Assembly: GCA_003647375.1 (NCBI GenBank)
Contig: QMMS01000010.1
Coordinates: forward strand, 1 to 33,772
Direction of reading: 5' to 3'
Source of the DNA: Deltaproteobacteria bacterium
Lineage (GTDB): Bacteria; Desulfobacterota; Desulfobacteria; Desulfobacterales; B30-G6
DNA length: 33,772 bases
Position 1 is the first letter of the stretch, and every line of letters begins with the position of its first letter. Both the position numbers and the translations under genes were made by a program. The notes below the pieces were generated by a model that had not been told where the DNA came from, ran no database searches, and saw nothing but the letters and a program-made list of their open reading frames with translations. Positions 1 to 7,353 of the stretch are shown in pieces.

Positions 1-84
1 ATCCGGCGGTCCAAGGATGGGATCCGGCGGCCCAAGGATGGGATACGGTGGCTCGATGATGAGATCCGGTGGTGCGATGACGGG
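1..84 (+). repeat. 21-bp tandem repeat, four units
   Basis: Four consecutive 21-bp units start at 1, 22, 43 and 64. The first two differ at one base and the last two are diverged. Being a multiple of three, the repeat keeps the frame of the coding region it lies in and encodes a Ser-Gly-Gly-x-x-Met-Gly heptapeptide. More units may lie upstream of the window. Confidence 0.85.
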
Positions 85-121
85 TTATGGATATAACGGA
101 GGCGGCGGCTACTGCTGGTAA
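2..121 (+). CDS. C-terminal end of a Gly/Met-rich protein (partial)
   Basis: An open frame enters from the left edge and stops at TAA 119-121. The visible 39 residues are heptad repeats of the type SGGPRMG and YGGSMMR, followed by a Gly/Tyr tail ending GGGGYCW. No family can be assigned from this tail. Met-rich low-complexity tails occur in secreted copper-handling proteins, and the next gene is a Met-rich multicopper oxidase, so a linked copper role is possible but only inferred. The strong hairpin at 156-180 probably ends its transcript. The start lies outside the window. Confidence 0.6.
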   Translation, partial: SGGPRMGSGGPRMGYGGSMMRSGGAMTGYGYNGGGGYCW

Positions 122-155
122 TAAGCTTAAAAAAACAATGACGGCGCTTACGACG

Positions 156-180
156 GGGGCGGCCATTTATTGGCCGCCCT
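156..180 (+). terminator. Rho-independent-like terminator hairpin
   Basis: GGGCGGCCA and TGGCCGCCC form a perfect 9-bp GC-rich stem (157-165 with 171-179) around a 5-nt loop, extendable by one G-T pair. Only a short, interrupted T stretch follows, so termination efficiency is uncertain. It lies 34 bp after the stop of the upstream partial gene and before the oxidase. Confidence 0.65.
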
Positions 181-225
181 GTGACTTTTGGGGAGTGGAT
201 TGATTTTTCGGCAACGGAGTATATC

Positions 226-1800
226 ATGAAAGAATCACATAGGGATTTATGGATCGAGGACGGAAATGACAGAAGACAGTTTCTGAAACTGGCTGGTTAT
301 GGGACCCTTGGCCTGATGGCAGGTGGTTTCTGGCCATTATTAGGTCAATCAGCCGCGGGAGAACATCTAGAGGTCAATCAAGAGACAGGGTTTGTACCCG
401 ATCTTGATATTTCCCTTGTGGCCAAGCCAGGTGATTTGGCGATGTTTCCGGGACCGGCCACACAGATATGGCAATATCATGCCACGGTTAACAAGGGCGA
501 CAAAAATAGGGTGGTCGAGCTCCCAAGAAGCTACCTTGGCCCGATCATAAAAGCGCATCAGGGAGAGAAAATACGGATTCGATTTACCAATTCAATTCCG
601 GAAGAATCCATTGTTCACTGGCATGGTCTGCATGTTCCTGCCGTTATGGACGGGCATCCACGATATGTGGTTCCCCAGGGGAAATCCTATCTATACGAGT
701 TCGAGATCAAAAACAGAGCCGGAACCTACTGGTATCACCCCCACCCCCACGGACGAACAGGGCCACAGGTATATGACGGTCTGGCAGGTCTTTTTCTTGT
801 ATCTGATGCTAAAGAGCAATCATTGGGGTTGCCCGATGGTGAATATGATGTTCCTCTGGTGATTCAGGACCGGGCATTTGATCGTGACAACCAGCTGCTA
901 TACACATCCGGGAACAGGATGGCGCAGATGACCGGTTTTCTGGGCGATTCGATTCTGGTCAATGGGAGACCCGATTTCACCCTGCCCGTATCGACCACCG
1001 CCTATCGATTACGTCTGTTAAACGGATCCAATTCGCGAATTTACAGGTTGGCATGGCAGGACGGCAGTCCGCTCGTCATCATCGGTACAGATGGCGGATT
1101 GCTGGAAAAACCTGTTTCCCGTTCCTATGTGTTTTTAGCTCCTGGAGAAAGAATAGAGCTATGGTCCGATTTCAGTGATCGTCCTGTTGGCTACGAAACC
1201 GCTCTCATCAGCCTTCCTTTTGATGGGGGGAGAATGGGGCGTGGTATGATGATGGGCGGAAGGAGGGGTGCCGATCAAGGTCTTCCCAACGGGGCGAAGG
1301 TCTCTTTATTCATAATAAAAGTCACCAAGTCTGTGACGGTCGGAAGGCCGTTGCCACAGAAACTTTCTGAGATGGAATCCATTCAAGAAAATGACGCTGA
1401 CAATTATAACCGCCCCCGACAATTTTATCTCAAGGCAGGACATATGCGGTGGACGATCAATGGTCGCACGTTTCAAATGGAAGGTGTGGCTGATGATGAG
1501 ATCGTTCAGCTGGGATCCAAAGAGATTTGGGAGTTCCATAACAGTGGCGGTGGTATGATGAGCATGCCGCATCCCATCCACCTGCACGGCAAACAGTTCC
1601 GGGTCATCGGGCGAAGCGGCGTGAGGCACCAGGGCTATGTGGATGATGGCTGGAAAGACACGGTTCTGCTGATGCCGGGTGAGCGTATCCGGATTCTGGT
1701 AGAATTCGATGATTACCCGGGTTTGTTCCTTTACCATTGCCACAACCTGGAGCATGAAGACATGGGAATGATGCGCAATTACTATGTAAGGGGGGCATAA
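226..1800 (+). CDS. Tat-exported multicopper oxidase
   Basis: Predicted periplasmic multicopper oxidase of 524 aa, oxidising a substrate (possibly Cu(I)) with O2 as acceptor. Translation probably starts at ATG 226; a GTG at 181 is in frame but abuts the terminator hairpin. The N terminus has a twin-arginine signal (DRRQFLK followed by a Gly/Ala/Leu-rich stretch). All four copper-binding blocks are visible: HWHG (131-134), YHPHPHG (from 170), HPIHLHG (449-455) and HCHxxxHxxxxM (504-515), where H504/C505/H506/H510/M515 supply type 1 and trinuclear ligands. A Met-rich insert (GRGMMMGG, near 345) and GGGMMSM before the third block resemble the Met-rich elements of CueO-type cuprous oxidases. An O2-using enzyme fits occasional oxygen exposure or copper detoxification. 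Substrate specificity cannot be read from the sequence. Confidence 0.93.
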   Translation: MKESHRDLWIEDGNDRRQFLKLAGYGTLGLMAGGFWPLLGQSAAGEHLEVNQETGFVPDLDISLVAKPGDLAMFPGPATQIWQYHATVNKGDKNRVVELPRSYLGPIIKAHQGEKIRIRFTNSIPEESIVHWHGLHVPAVMDGHPRYVVPQGKSYLYEFEIKNRAGTYWYHPHPHGRTGPQVYDGLAGLFLVSDAKEQSLGLPDGEYDVPLVIQDRAFDRDNQLLYTSGNRMAQMTGFLGDSILVNGRPDFTLPVSTTAYRLRLLNGSNSRIYRLAWQDGSPLVIIGTDGGLLEKPVSRSYVFLAPGERIELWSDFSDRPVGYETALISLPFDGGRMGRGMMMGGRRGADQGLPNGAKVSLFIIKVTKSVTVGRPLPQKLSEMESIQENDADNYNRPRQFYLKAGHMRWTINGRTFQMEGVADDEIVQLGSKEIWEFHNSGGGMMSMPHPIHLHGKQFRVIGRSGVRHQGYVDDGWKDTVLLMPGERIRILVEFDDYPGLFLYHCHNLEHEDMGMMRNYYVRGA

Positions 1801-2415
1801 AACGTCCACACACGATGCTTGGAAATTTGTGCATAAAAATCGTCAATTGAAGAACCTCGCAGCAAGACTTGTCAGCGAGGAGTTCGGCTGAGGCTTGCTC
1901 GAAGGCCTCCTTTCGGTCTGAGCTCAAGGTCGAAGACAAGTTGAGCCGTCACGGGGAACGCGCTCGCTTTTTCGGTTCAACTATTAATTACGGTAAGATA
2001 CCAAGGAGCGACAACGTTGTGTTTCATAAAGTCGTGAAATGAATTTATTATCATTTGACTTTTTATTATCATTTCATTATTGTTTAAGTATCTCAAATTA
2101 TAGTGCTTGCCGGCCATCATTACTATCGCAACCTGATTGCCACCTGACTTTCTCTTCTTTTCTCTTATTCCATATCCGCCGGCAAATCATTTGCACATCG
2201 ACGTCTGGTGTATTTTTACTGCCCATATGAACCGCAACAGCAAGCGCATTCCCCGTTGTTTGCCGCGGGGTTAGCGAACGATCAAATCGAGAAAGATCCT
2301 AACAAAGTCACGAAGACCTGTCGTTTAGCACAACATTTCTTGTAGTTTTCGAGGAATCTCGCCTTAAAGGCGGGGCTGCAGGGCACTCTTCAATTATAGA
2401 GGAAGGGGGTAAGCT
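1801..2415. other. 615-bp spacer with hairpins, no credible gene
   Basis: No open frame here has a plausible start and composition. Three consecutive short inverted repeats follow the oxidase stop: CCTCGC/GCGAGG (1855-1880), GAGGC/GCCTC (1890-1909) and GCTCAA/TTGAGC (1922-1946). They could be terminators or a decayed repeat, although no T-run follows. The middle is AT-rich and holds a 13-bp direct repeat, TTTATTATCATTT, at 2044-2056 and 2062-2074. Further right is a CCCCG/CGGGG hairpin near 2253-2275 and a tight CGCCTT-A-AAGGCG hairpin near 2361-2375. A purine-rich ribosome-binding site precedes the next gene. Confidence 0.5.
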
Positions 2416-3075
2416 ATGCCAGTTAAATTAAACCACTATTGGACCGTTATTCATGGCCGGAGAAACGATTACGAAAAATTTATTATCAATAAATTTATTC
2501 CAAAAGTTAACAAGCTCGGACTGCATACCGTGGCCGGGTGGTGTGTGCTTGTGGGTGCCTACAGTGAAATTTTCTTTGAATGTGTCAGCAATGATCTGGA
2601 TCAGCTTGAGAAAGCATTGCAGCATCCGACATACAAGGAAATAAAGGCCCAGTTGTTGAAGTATGTTAAAAATTACAAAACCAAGGTTCTCGTGAAGACC
2701 GGTAAAATAGATTCATATTCTACAGATATCCACTCAGAAACAGTGAAGTTTATCCAAATGTGGGATCTTATCAGCGGCAAGAAGAAAGAGTACGGCCAAT
2801 ACGTCATAAATGAATTCTATCCTCTTCTCGAAGATTTAGGCATTTCCGTCGCCAGTGAATGGGAAGTCCTTATTGGAGATGGACCCGGTATTATCTGTGA
2901 AGGCAGGGCCAGGGATGTGGACAACCTGGTCGGCAATTTACAAAGTAAAAAATTTCAACGAGCCAAACAACGCCTTAAGGAATATGTTGAACATTACGAG
3001 AGCAGAATCCTAACATTTCATGTCCACAAACAAAAAGGCTATAAATCAGAAAGTTATGACATAATCTCCAATTAA
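2416..3075 (+). CDS. Tandem-duplicated alpha/beta-barrel-like protein (NIPSNAP-like)
   Basis: A 219-aa soluble protein made of two homologous halves, about residues 5-92 and 112-198. Each half begins with an aromatic strand (NHYWTVIHG; FIQMWDLISG), then a charged helix with K/R-x-E/D-Y, a KFIPKVNKLG or EFYPLLEDLG turn, a W-containing strand, an acidic strand near the centre, and a YVxxYxxxxL ending. This pattern resembles dimeric alpha/beta-barrel (ferredoxin-like, NIPSNAP/GYD-type) domains, so the protein may fold as a pseudo-dimer. No catalytic residues can be named. The start has a strong GAGGAAGGGGG ribosome-binding site. A GYD-domain gene follows 100 bp downstream, suggesting a related role. 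Function unknown. Confidence 0.75.
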   Translation: MPVKLNHYWTVIHGRRNDYEKFIINKFIPKVNKLGLHTVAGWCVLVGAYSEIFFECVSNDLDQLEKALQHPTYKEIKAQLLKYVKNYKTKVLVKTGKIDSYSTDIHSETVKFIQMWDLISGKKKEYGQYVINEFYPLLEDLGISVASEWEVLIGDGPGIICEGRARDVDNLVGNLQSKKFQRAKQRLKEYVEHYESRILTFHVHKQKGYKSESYDIISN

Positions 3076-3175
3076 ACGGGTTTTGAAACTACTCGATATT
3101 GGGAGGTTTGATCTTTTCCACATATTTCCGGGAAATGTATCATACTCATCGTAGCTGCTTTAAAGGAGAATAAAC

Positions 3176-3457
3176 ATGGCAACCTTTTTCATGTTTGGTA
3201 ACTACACATCTGAAGCCATCAAGGAAATCAGCATCAATAGAACAGAGAAGGCCATCGATACCATCAGGCAGCTTGGCGGCGAAGTCAACGGTGTATACGC
3301 ATTGCTGGGTGAATATGATCTTCTGTTCTGCGTGAAAATGCCCGATGTCGAAGCGGCAATGAAAGCTTCCATATCCTTATCCCAGTTGACCGGTATATCA
3401 TTCCATACCTGTCCTGGGGTGAAGGTTGAAGTGTTCGACCGGTTGGCAACCGAGTAG
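3176..3457 (+). CDS. GYD domain protein
   Basis: A 93-aa single-domain protein matching the GYD family (small ferredoxin-like dimers named for a Gly-Tyr-Asp motif). Visible family features are the opening strand TFFMFGNYT, the helix after it, GGEVNGVYALLGEYDLLF with the GEYD variant of the GYD motif near residues 44-47, and a C-terminal strand VKVEVF. The ribosome-binding site AAAGGAG lies about 9 bp before ATG 3176. Family members are of unknown biochemical function. Proximity to 2416-3075, which looks like a doubled version of a similar fold, suggests the two act together. Confidence 0.85.
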   Translation: MATFFMFGNYTSEAIKEISINRTEKAIDTIRQLGGEVNGVYALLGEYDLLFCVKMPDVEAAMKASISLSQLTGISFHTCPGVKVEVFDRLATE

Positions 3458-3508
3458 TGTTTTCCGTATATAGTATTTGCCATGTTGTTTATGCAACTAT
3501 GGGGTTGA

Positions 3509-3844
3509 TTACGCCTGGACAACTCGAACCAGTGAACCGGCGCCTGCTTGTTTGAAAGTTGTGGCATCTCCCACAACTTTACCGAAGATATTGACAGGGC
3601 TGTAGGCGTGTGGCTCTTCCCCCTGGCTCACCGGTGTCGGGCCAAAGAATATGCAGAAGGCTGAACCTACGGGCCAGTATCCAAGATCGCCCACCGCAAC
3701 GATTTCCCTGGCATCGGGCTCCGAATCCATTATGACCGGTATGTCAAAGTAGATTTCGTCACCCCAGACATTGGCAGTAGACTTAATGGGTAAAGCGCCC
3801 GAAATCGCCTTGCCGGTGGGCGTATCATAGATCTCCGCCTTCAT
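3509..3844 (-). CDS. Cyclophilin-like (TM1367-type) fold protein
   Basis: A protein of about 111 aa with the hallmarks of the small cyclophilin-like family of Thermotoga TM1367: an N-terminal strand MKAEIYDTPTG, a WGDEIYFDIPV block, GDLGYWPVGSAFCIFFGPTPVS and a SPVNIFGKV turn. The frame is open to 4045, but homology-like sequence starts at ATG 3844, which has a GGGGAAG ribosome-binding site. The longer reading would overlap the divergent gene at 3881. TM1367-type proteins lack proven peptidyl-prolyl isomerase activity and their role is unknown. Only 36 bp separate the two divergent start codons, so the promoters of each must overlap the other transcript. Confidence 0.8.
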   Translation of the reverse strand: MKAEIYDTPTGKAISGALPIKSTANVWGDEIYFDIPVIMDSEPDAREIVAVGDLGYWPVGSAFCIFFGPTPVSQGEEPHAYSPVNIFGKVVGDATTFKQAGAGSLVRVVQA

Positions 3845-3880
3845 TGAGACATCTTCCCCTAAATTAGGAAGAAGCATATT

Positions 3881-5317
3881 ATGCTGGATGAAATTTTTAT
3901 CTGCAAATGCATTGCCGAGACCACCGATGGTTTGCGGGAAGGGCTGTCTCATTTCTCCGGCCCCAGCCGCGCAGCCGTCGTTTACGCCATTACACCCGAT
4001 GCCCCTGTCTGTATATATGACCCGCAAAACCTTCTGAGGGGGCATGAACCCCGGTTCAAAGAGCTTTTTATCGACAGCGATGACTGGCGGAAGCGATCGC
4101 TAACACCGTTGTTGAAAAACGGATCCTTTCACATGGCGCCGGAAAAAAACCTTCAACTGGCCGGCATCATATCTTATGGGGGACGCTCCAGTTCAGTGTT
4201 TTACCAGATGTGGTTTACTGAACATCATCCCGACATGTGCGCAGTAGGCCCCTCTGAAAGATGGCTGGAACATGCTGCCTGGCGATTTTCCCACGACATT
4301 GCCAATGAAAAATCTCTTTATACCGGTATCTCCGGCAGCTTTCTTCGGGAATATGCCTCACACGCCGTTCGGGACTTTATCGTCGATGAAATGAACCTGA
4401 AGCTGGGCTGGGATACCCAACTGCGAGTCTATCCGATACTCGACGCTATTCTGGGCATCTTCAACACCAGGGAGGAAGGCGCCTGGCCCAGGGGACAGCT
4501 CGTTTTTATCGATCCATCAACACTTTCACGTATGAATTTCGTTATCCGTTTTCCGGAAATGGAGCAGCCGAATATTGAAAATTTCAAGCATGTCCGTAAG
4601 CTGCTCCAGGCGGTGGAGCAATCAGAAAGAAAACTCGTCTCCCAGGGATCGACCATTGTCGGTATATCGAATGAGATCATCGAGGAGTTCTGTATCGTTG
4701 CAGATTTCAGGGGGCGTCACGGTTTTATTCGGCTCAATGGCGAGGCGGTCTGCAGTTTTTCAGATGGCGTATATAAATCCACCACTCACCAGGCAAAGTT
4801 GGTACAGGTGGAAGAAGCCTTATTGGAAACACCCATCGATTCTGAAATCGGCAACCAACTTTATAAAATCATTTGCAGCATTGTTCATCATGCGGAGGGT
4901 CAAAAATTCGGCTGTACCCTCATCATCGATTTAAACAAGAAAATCGAAAAAATAGCCGGCCAAAAACTGTTGCCGCCGCTGGATCTCAGGGAAGACTGCC
5001 ATCTTGAACTGGCCATGTCTCTGGCCAAGGTGGATGGGGCATTGCACATCGCGCAGGATTTAAATCTGCATGCTTTTGCGTGTCTGCTGGATGGGCGAAC
5101 CATTCCCGGGGAAGATCGGGCAAGGGGAGCCCGGTTCAATTCCGCCCTCCGCTTTACATACGAGCATAAAAACCTTCTGGTGGTCGTTGTATCTTCCGAC
5201 CGCCCCATTTCGGTTATCCAGGAAGGTGTTGATATAAGTGCCCAGTGCCAGTGGAATCCGGTATCGGCCTGCCACCTCGGGATGACCACGCTTGAAACGT
5301 TCATCGACGAATATTGA
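3881..5317 (+). CDS. Diadenylate-cyclase (DisA_N/DAC)-family protein with large N-terminal sensor region
   Basis: A 478-aa protein whose last ~140 residues look like a DAC (c-di-AMP synthase) domain. The DGA motif is at 385-387, and R415-G-A-R-F-N-S-A sits where classical enzymes have GTRHRAA, followed by the core strands LLVVVVSSD and PISVIQEG. The first ~250 residues hold no known catalytic motif. They begin with a helix-rich region and resemble the probable sensor regions found ahead of DAC domains in many Proteobacteria-type proteins (DACNx families; assigned from memory). A separate middle segment (~250-340) may be a second sensor. Canonical RHR is replaced, so cyclase activity is likely but unproven. 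A ribosome-binding site AGGAAG lies 8 bp before ATG 3881. Confidence 0.78.
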   Translation: MLDEIFICKCIAETTDGLREGLSHFSGPSRAAVVYAITPDAPVCIYDPQNLLRGHEPRFKELFIDSDDWRKRSLTPLLKNGSFHMAPEKNLQLAGIISYGGRSSSVFYQMWFTEHHPDMCAVGPSERWLEHAAWRFSHDIANEKSLYTGISGSFLREYASHAVRDFIVDEMNLKLGWDTQLRVYPILDAILGIFNTREEGAWPRGQLVFIDPSTLSRMNFVIRFPEMEQPNIENFKHVRKLLQAVEQSERKLVSQGSTIVGISNEIIEEFCIVADFRGRHGFIRLNGEAVCSFSDGVYKSTTHQAKLVQVEEALLETPIDSEIGNQLYKIICSIVHHAEGQKFGCTLIIDLNKKIEKIAGQKLLPPLDLREDCHLELAMSLAKVDGALHIAQDLNLHAFACLLDGRTIPGEDRARGARFNSALRFTYEHKNLLVVVVSSDRPISVIQEGVDISAQCQWNPVSACHLGMTTLETFIDEY

Positions 5318-5325
5318 ACCCTAAG

Positions 5326-5503
5326 GGCTCGCGCAAAAAAAACTTAACAGAATTGGCGTTCAGATTTGGTTGAGGTTTGGCTGATCCGAATGAGCAAATC
5401 CACAGGAATAGCGGGCTATTTCGCGGATTTTGGGAATGAGGCATCGGCCAAAGATGAGCTGAAGCTGAGATGCAAAAATGTGAAGTTATTTTTGTGCGAA
5501 CCC
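5326..5503. repeat. Imperfect palindromic intergenic element (MITE/REP-like)
   Basis: The spacer between two convergent genes is one long imperfect palindrome of about 178 bp. The left end (GGCTCGCGCAAAAA, then AACTTAACA) matches the reverse complement of the right end (GGTTCGCACAAAAA, then AACTTCACA). The centre is GAATAGC-GGGC-TATTTC around 5412-5425, and inner blocks such as TTTGGC-GAT and AAATCC also match across the centre. No transposase is present. It resembles a non-autonomous terminal-inverted-repeat element or a large bidirectional terminator, and ends at the stop codon of the kinase gene. A similar architecture closes the window at 33650-33772. Confidence 0.6.
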
Positions 5504-6978
5504 TAAGGTTGTTCGTGCGGGATATAGACGCTAAAAATACTTCCTTTGCCCAGAGTGCTTTTGACATCGATGGTTCCGTGGTGGGCTTCGATGATACTTT
5601 TTACGATGGCGAGACCCAGACCCGTTCCGGTGATATAACGGGTTTTTTCATTTTTGACGCGATGGAACCGGGTAAACACCAGATCCAGATCTTCGGGAGG
5701 GATACCCAATCCCGTATCCGTCACAGAGATACAAAGATAGCCATTCTCAAAGGTTGATGTCAGATGAATTTTGCCGCCCTCAGGTGTGTATTTGATGGCA
5801 TTGGAGATGAGATTTGACAGGACCTCTTCCATGTTTTGCTGGTTTGCGTGAACTGGAGGAAGGTCGGGCGAGGGATCAAAGTGGATATCGATCTGCTTCG
5901 CCCCGGCGGTTTCCAAATGGAAAATGACCTGTTCATGAATGAGTTCGTTGAATTGGATGCGTTTTTTTTCCAGGGTGATCAGACCGGATTCAATTTTGGA
6001 AAGATCGAGGAGGTCAGAGGCCATATCGACCAGGCTGTGGATCTTTAAAGAGGCCCGGGTCAGCATTTCCTGCTGTTTATCAGTAACATCACCTGCCAGA
6101 CCGTCCAGGATGACCTTGATTTGCATGAGAACCGAGTTCATGGGACTGCGGATTTCATGGGATACAAGGGAAACAAAGTCAGATTTCATCTGATCCATTT
6201 TTTTGAGGACGGTAATGTCGTGCAGCACGGTAATCGTCCCAAGCGTTGATCCGATACGATCTCTGATGGGGCCACAACGAACATTTAAAACGATGTCTTT
6301 CTGCTCTGAACCGTCGTTCAACACAATTTCATCGGTCAACTCTGCGGGCGCATCCGTGTCCATGGTAAGCGCCTGGTCGATCATTTTTATCAGCGCTGGG
6401 TTACCGATAAGGGATTCAATGGGGTGGCCGATGAAATGCTTACTGTGATAATTCATCATATTGCGTAAGGCCGGGTTTGCCAACACGACCTGTTTCCGAG
6501 CGTCCGTTGCCACGACACCGGCCGAAAGGCGGTTGATCAAGCCCCGCATTCTCGATTTTTCCTCGGCAATATCCTTGAGCGCCCGCATGTGCTCAATCGC
6601 TTTGGATACCACCACCTTGAGCTTTTTGGGGGAGAAGGGTTTGGGAATGAAATCAAAAGCCCCTGCCTTCATGGCCTCGATGGAGTGCTCGACCGTAGAA
6701 TATCCGGTAATAACGATGACAACGGTATCTGGATGGTCATTTTTGATTTTGGGAAGAACCTCCAGACCGGACATTTGCGGCATCATCAGGTCGAGCAGAA
6801 TGATGTCAAAATGTTCATCATCGATCATTTGAAGCCCCTGCTTCCCACTTTCGGCACAGGCCACCGTGTAGCCTTTGTTGGTCAGTACGGTGTGACAACT
6901 ATCGCGAATTCGTTTTTCATCGTCAACGACCAGGATTTTGGGTATGTATTCATTCACCGTTTTTGTTTGTTCCGGCAT
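5503..6978 (-). CDS. Receiver-PAS-histidine kinase hybrid
   Basis: A 491-aa cytoplasmic signalling protein with no membrane segment. Domains in order: receiver (about 13-128) with acidic pair D19/D20, phospho-acceptor D63 (LLDLMMP), T91 and K113; PAS (about 145-255); HisKA with H274 in SHEIRSPMN; and HATPase with N-box N389/N393, G1 DTGLGIP (421-427) and G2 GTGLGL (451-456). The N-terminal position of the receiver means it can take phosphate from another kinase and pass the signal to its own kinase core. The partner could be the PAS kinase at 7354-8874, transcribed in the same direction. A 14-bp inverted repeat lies 24 bp upstream of the start. Confidence 0.93.
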   Translation of the reverse strand: MPEQTKTVNEYIPKILVVDDEKRIRDSCHTVLTNKGYTVACAESGKQGLQMIDDEHFDIILLDLMMPQMSGLEVLPKIKNDHPDTVVIVITGYSTVEHSIEAMKAGAFDFIPKPFSPKKLKVVVSKAIEHMRALKDIAEEKSRMRGLINRLSAGVVATDARKQVVLANPALRNMMNYHSKHFIGHPIESLIGNPALIKMIDQALTMDTDAPAELTDEIVLNDGSEQKDIVLNVRCGPIRDRIGSTLGTITVLHDITVLKKMDQMKSDFVSLVSHEIRSPMNSVLMQIKVILDGLAGDVTDKQQEMLTRASLKIHSLVDMASDLLDLSKIESGLITLEKKRIQFNELIHEQVIFHLETAGAKQIDIHFDPSPDLPPVHANQQNMEEVLSNLISNAIKYTPEGGKIHLTSTFENGYLCISVTDTGLGIPPEDLDLVFTRFHRVKNEKTRYITGTGLGLAIVKSIIEAHHGTIDVKSTLGKGSIFSVYIPHEQP

Positions 6979-7002
6979 TTTTTATTTCCTTAACCCTTCC
7001 AA

Positions 7003-7039
7003 ATTTATTCACTCAGCACTAAGTCCTGAGTGAATAAAT
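7003..7039. promoter_or_regulatory. 14-bp perfect inverted repeat upstream of the hybrid kinase
   Basis: ATTTATTCACTCAG (7003-7016) and CTGAGTGAATAAAT (7026-7039) are perfect reverse complements separated by 9 nt. The element sits 24 bp upstream of the minus-strand start at 6978, so it could be an operator for a dimeric repressor, or a hairpin in the leader that affects translation. The TTCA-type arms are reminiscent of TetR-family operators. No regulator gene of that class lies in the window. Confidence 0.5.
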
Positions 7040-7076
7040 ACGTTATCATATTTACGAATCGATGGTTTTATAGCAT

Positions 7077-7335
7077 TTGTCAAAATAACGTTCCGGTTAC
7101 TCCGCAAAGGGGATTCCATATTTTTTTCAAAAGGACATATCAAACGAAGCCATATCTTGTGCCCACCGGATTGATGATGAAATACGGCCGAATGTTATTA
7201 AAATGAGGCCGTGGAAACATCATCGATCCGGCAGGGCACTACGCTAGTGATGCAGATTGATCATGATATGTCCTTTTGAAAAAAATATGGAATCTCCTGG
7301 AGCTGCGGGACTCATTCGGTACATATTTATGACAA
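7077..7335. repeat. Long imperfect palindrome with 31-bp perfect arms
   Basis: Bases 7112-7142 and 7264-7294 are perfect 31-bp reverse complements. The match continues imperfectly outward (TTGTCA at 7077-7082 against TGACAA at 7330-7335, with CCG and TCCGCA blocks between). It also continues inward (about 7160-7189 against 7207-7238, sharing TGCCC, CCGGAT, GATGATG and CGGCC) around a centre near 7190-7206. The whole could fold as one hairpin of about 260 nt. It lies in the spacer between two same-strand signalling genes. It may be a MITE-like element or a structured RNA; no target-site duplication was recognised. Confidence 0.75.
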
Positions 7336-7353
7336 CTCCCGGGACATCGCGTT

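Noticed and set aside
1306..1939. Long minus-strand ORFs under the oxidase and in the following spacer
   Set aside because: They are antisense to conserved copper-binding codons and have no family features or ribosome-binding sites.
2039..2230. 63-aa plus-strand ORF in the 1801-2415 spacer
   Set aside because: It has no ribosome-binding site and a composition of Ser/Phe/Leu repeats typical of translated AT-rich non-coding DNA.
3845..4045. Longer N terminus for the minus-strand cyclophilin-like gene
   Set aside because: The extra 67 residues overlap the divergent gene's start, have no family-like features, and an ATG with ribosome-binding site exists at 3844.
5503..5517. 15-bp match CTAAGGTTGTTCGTG shared with 31166-31180
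   Set aside because: One copy lies at the end of a coding region and the other in a spacer; no wider similarity was seen, so it could be chance or a small repeat remnant.
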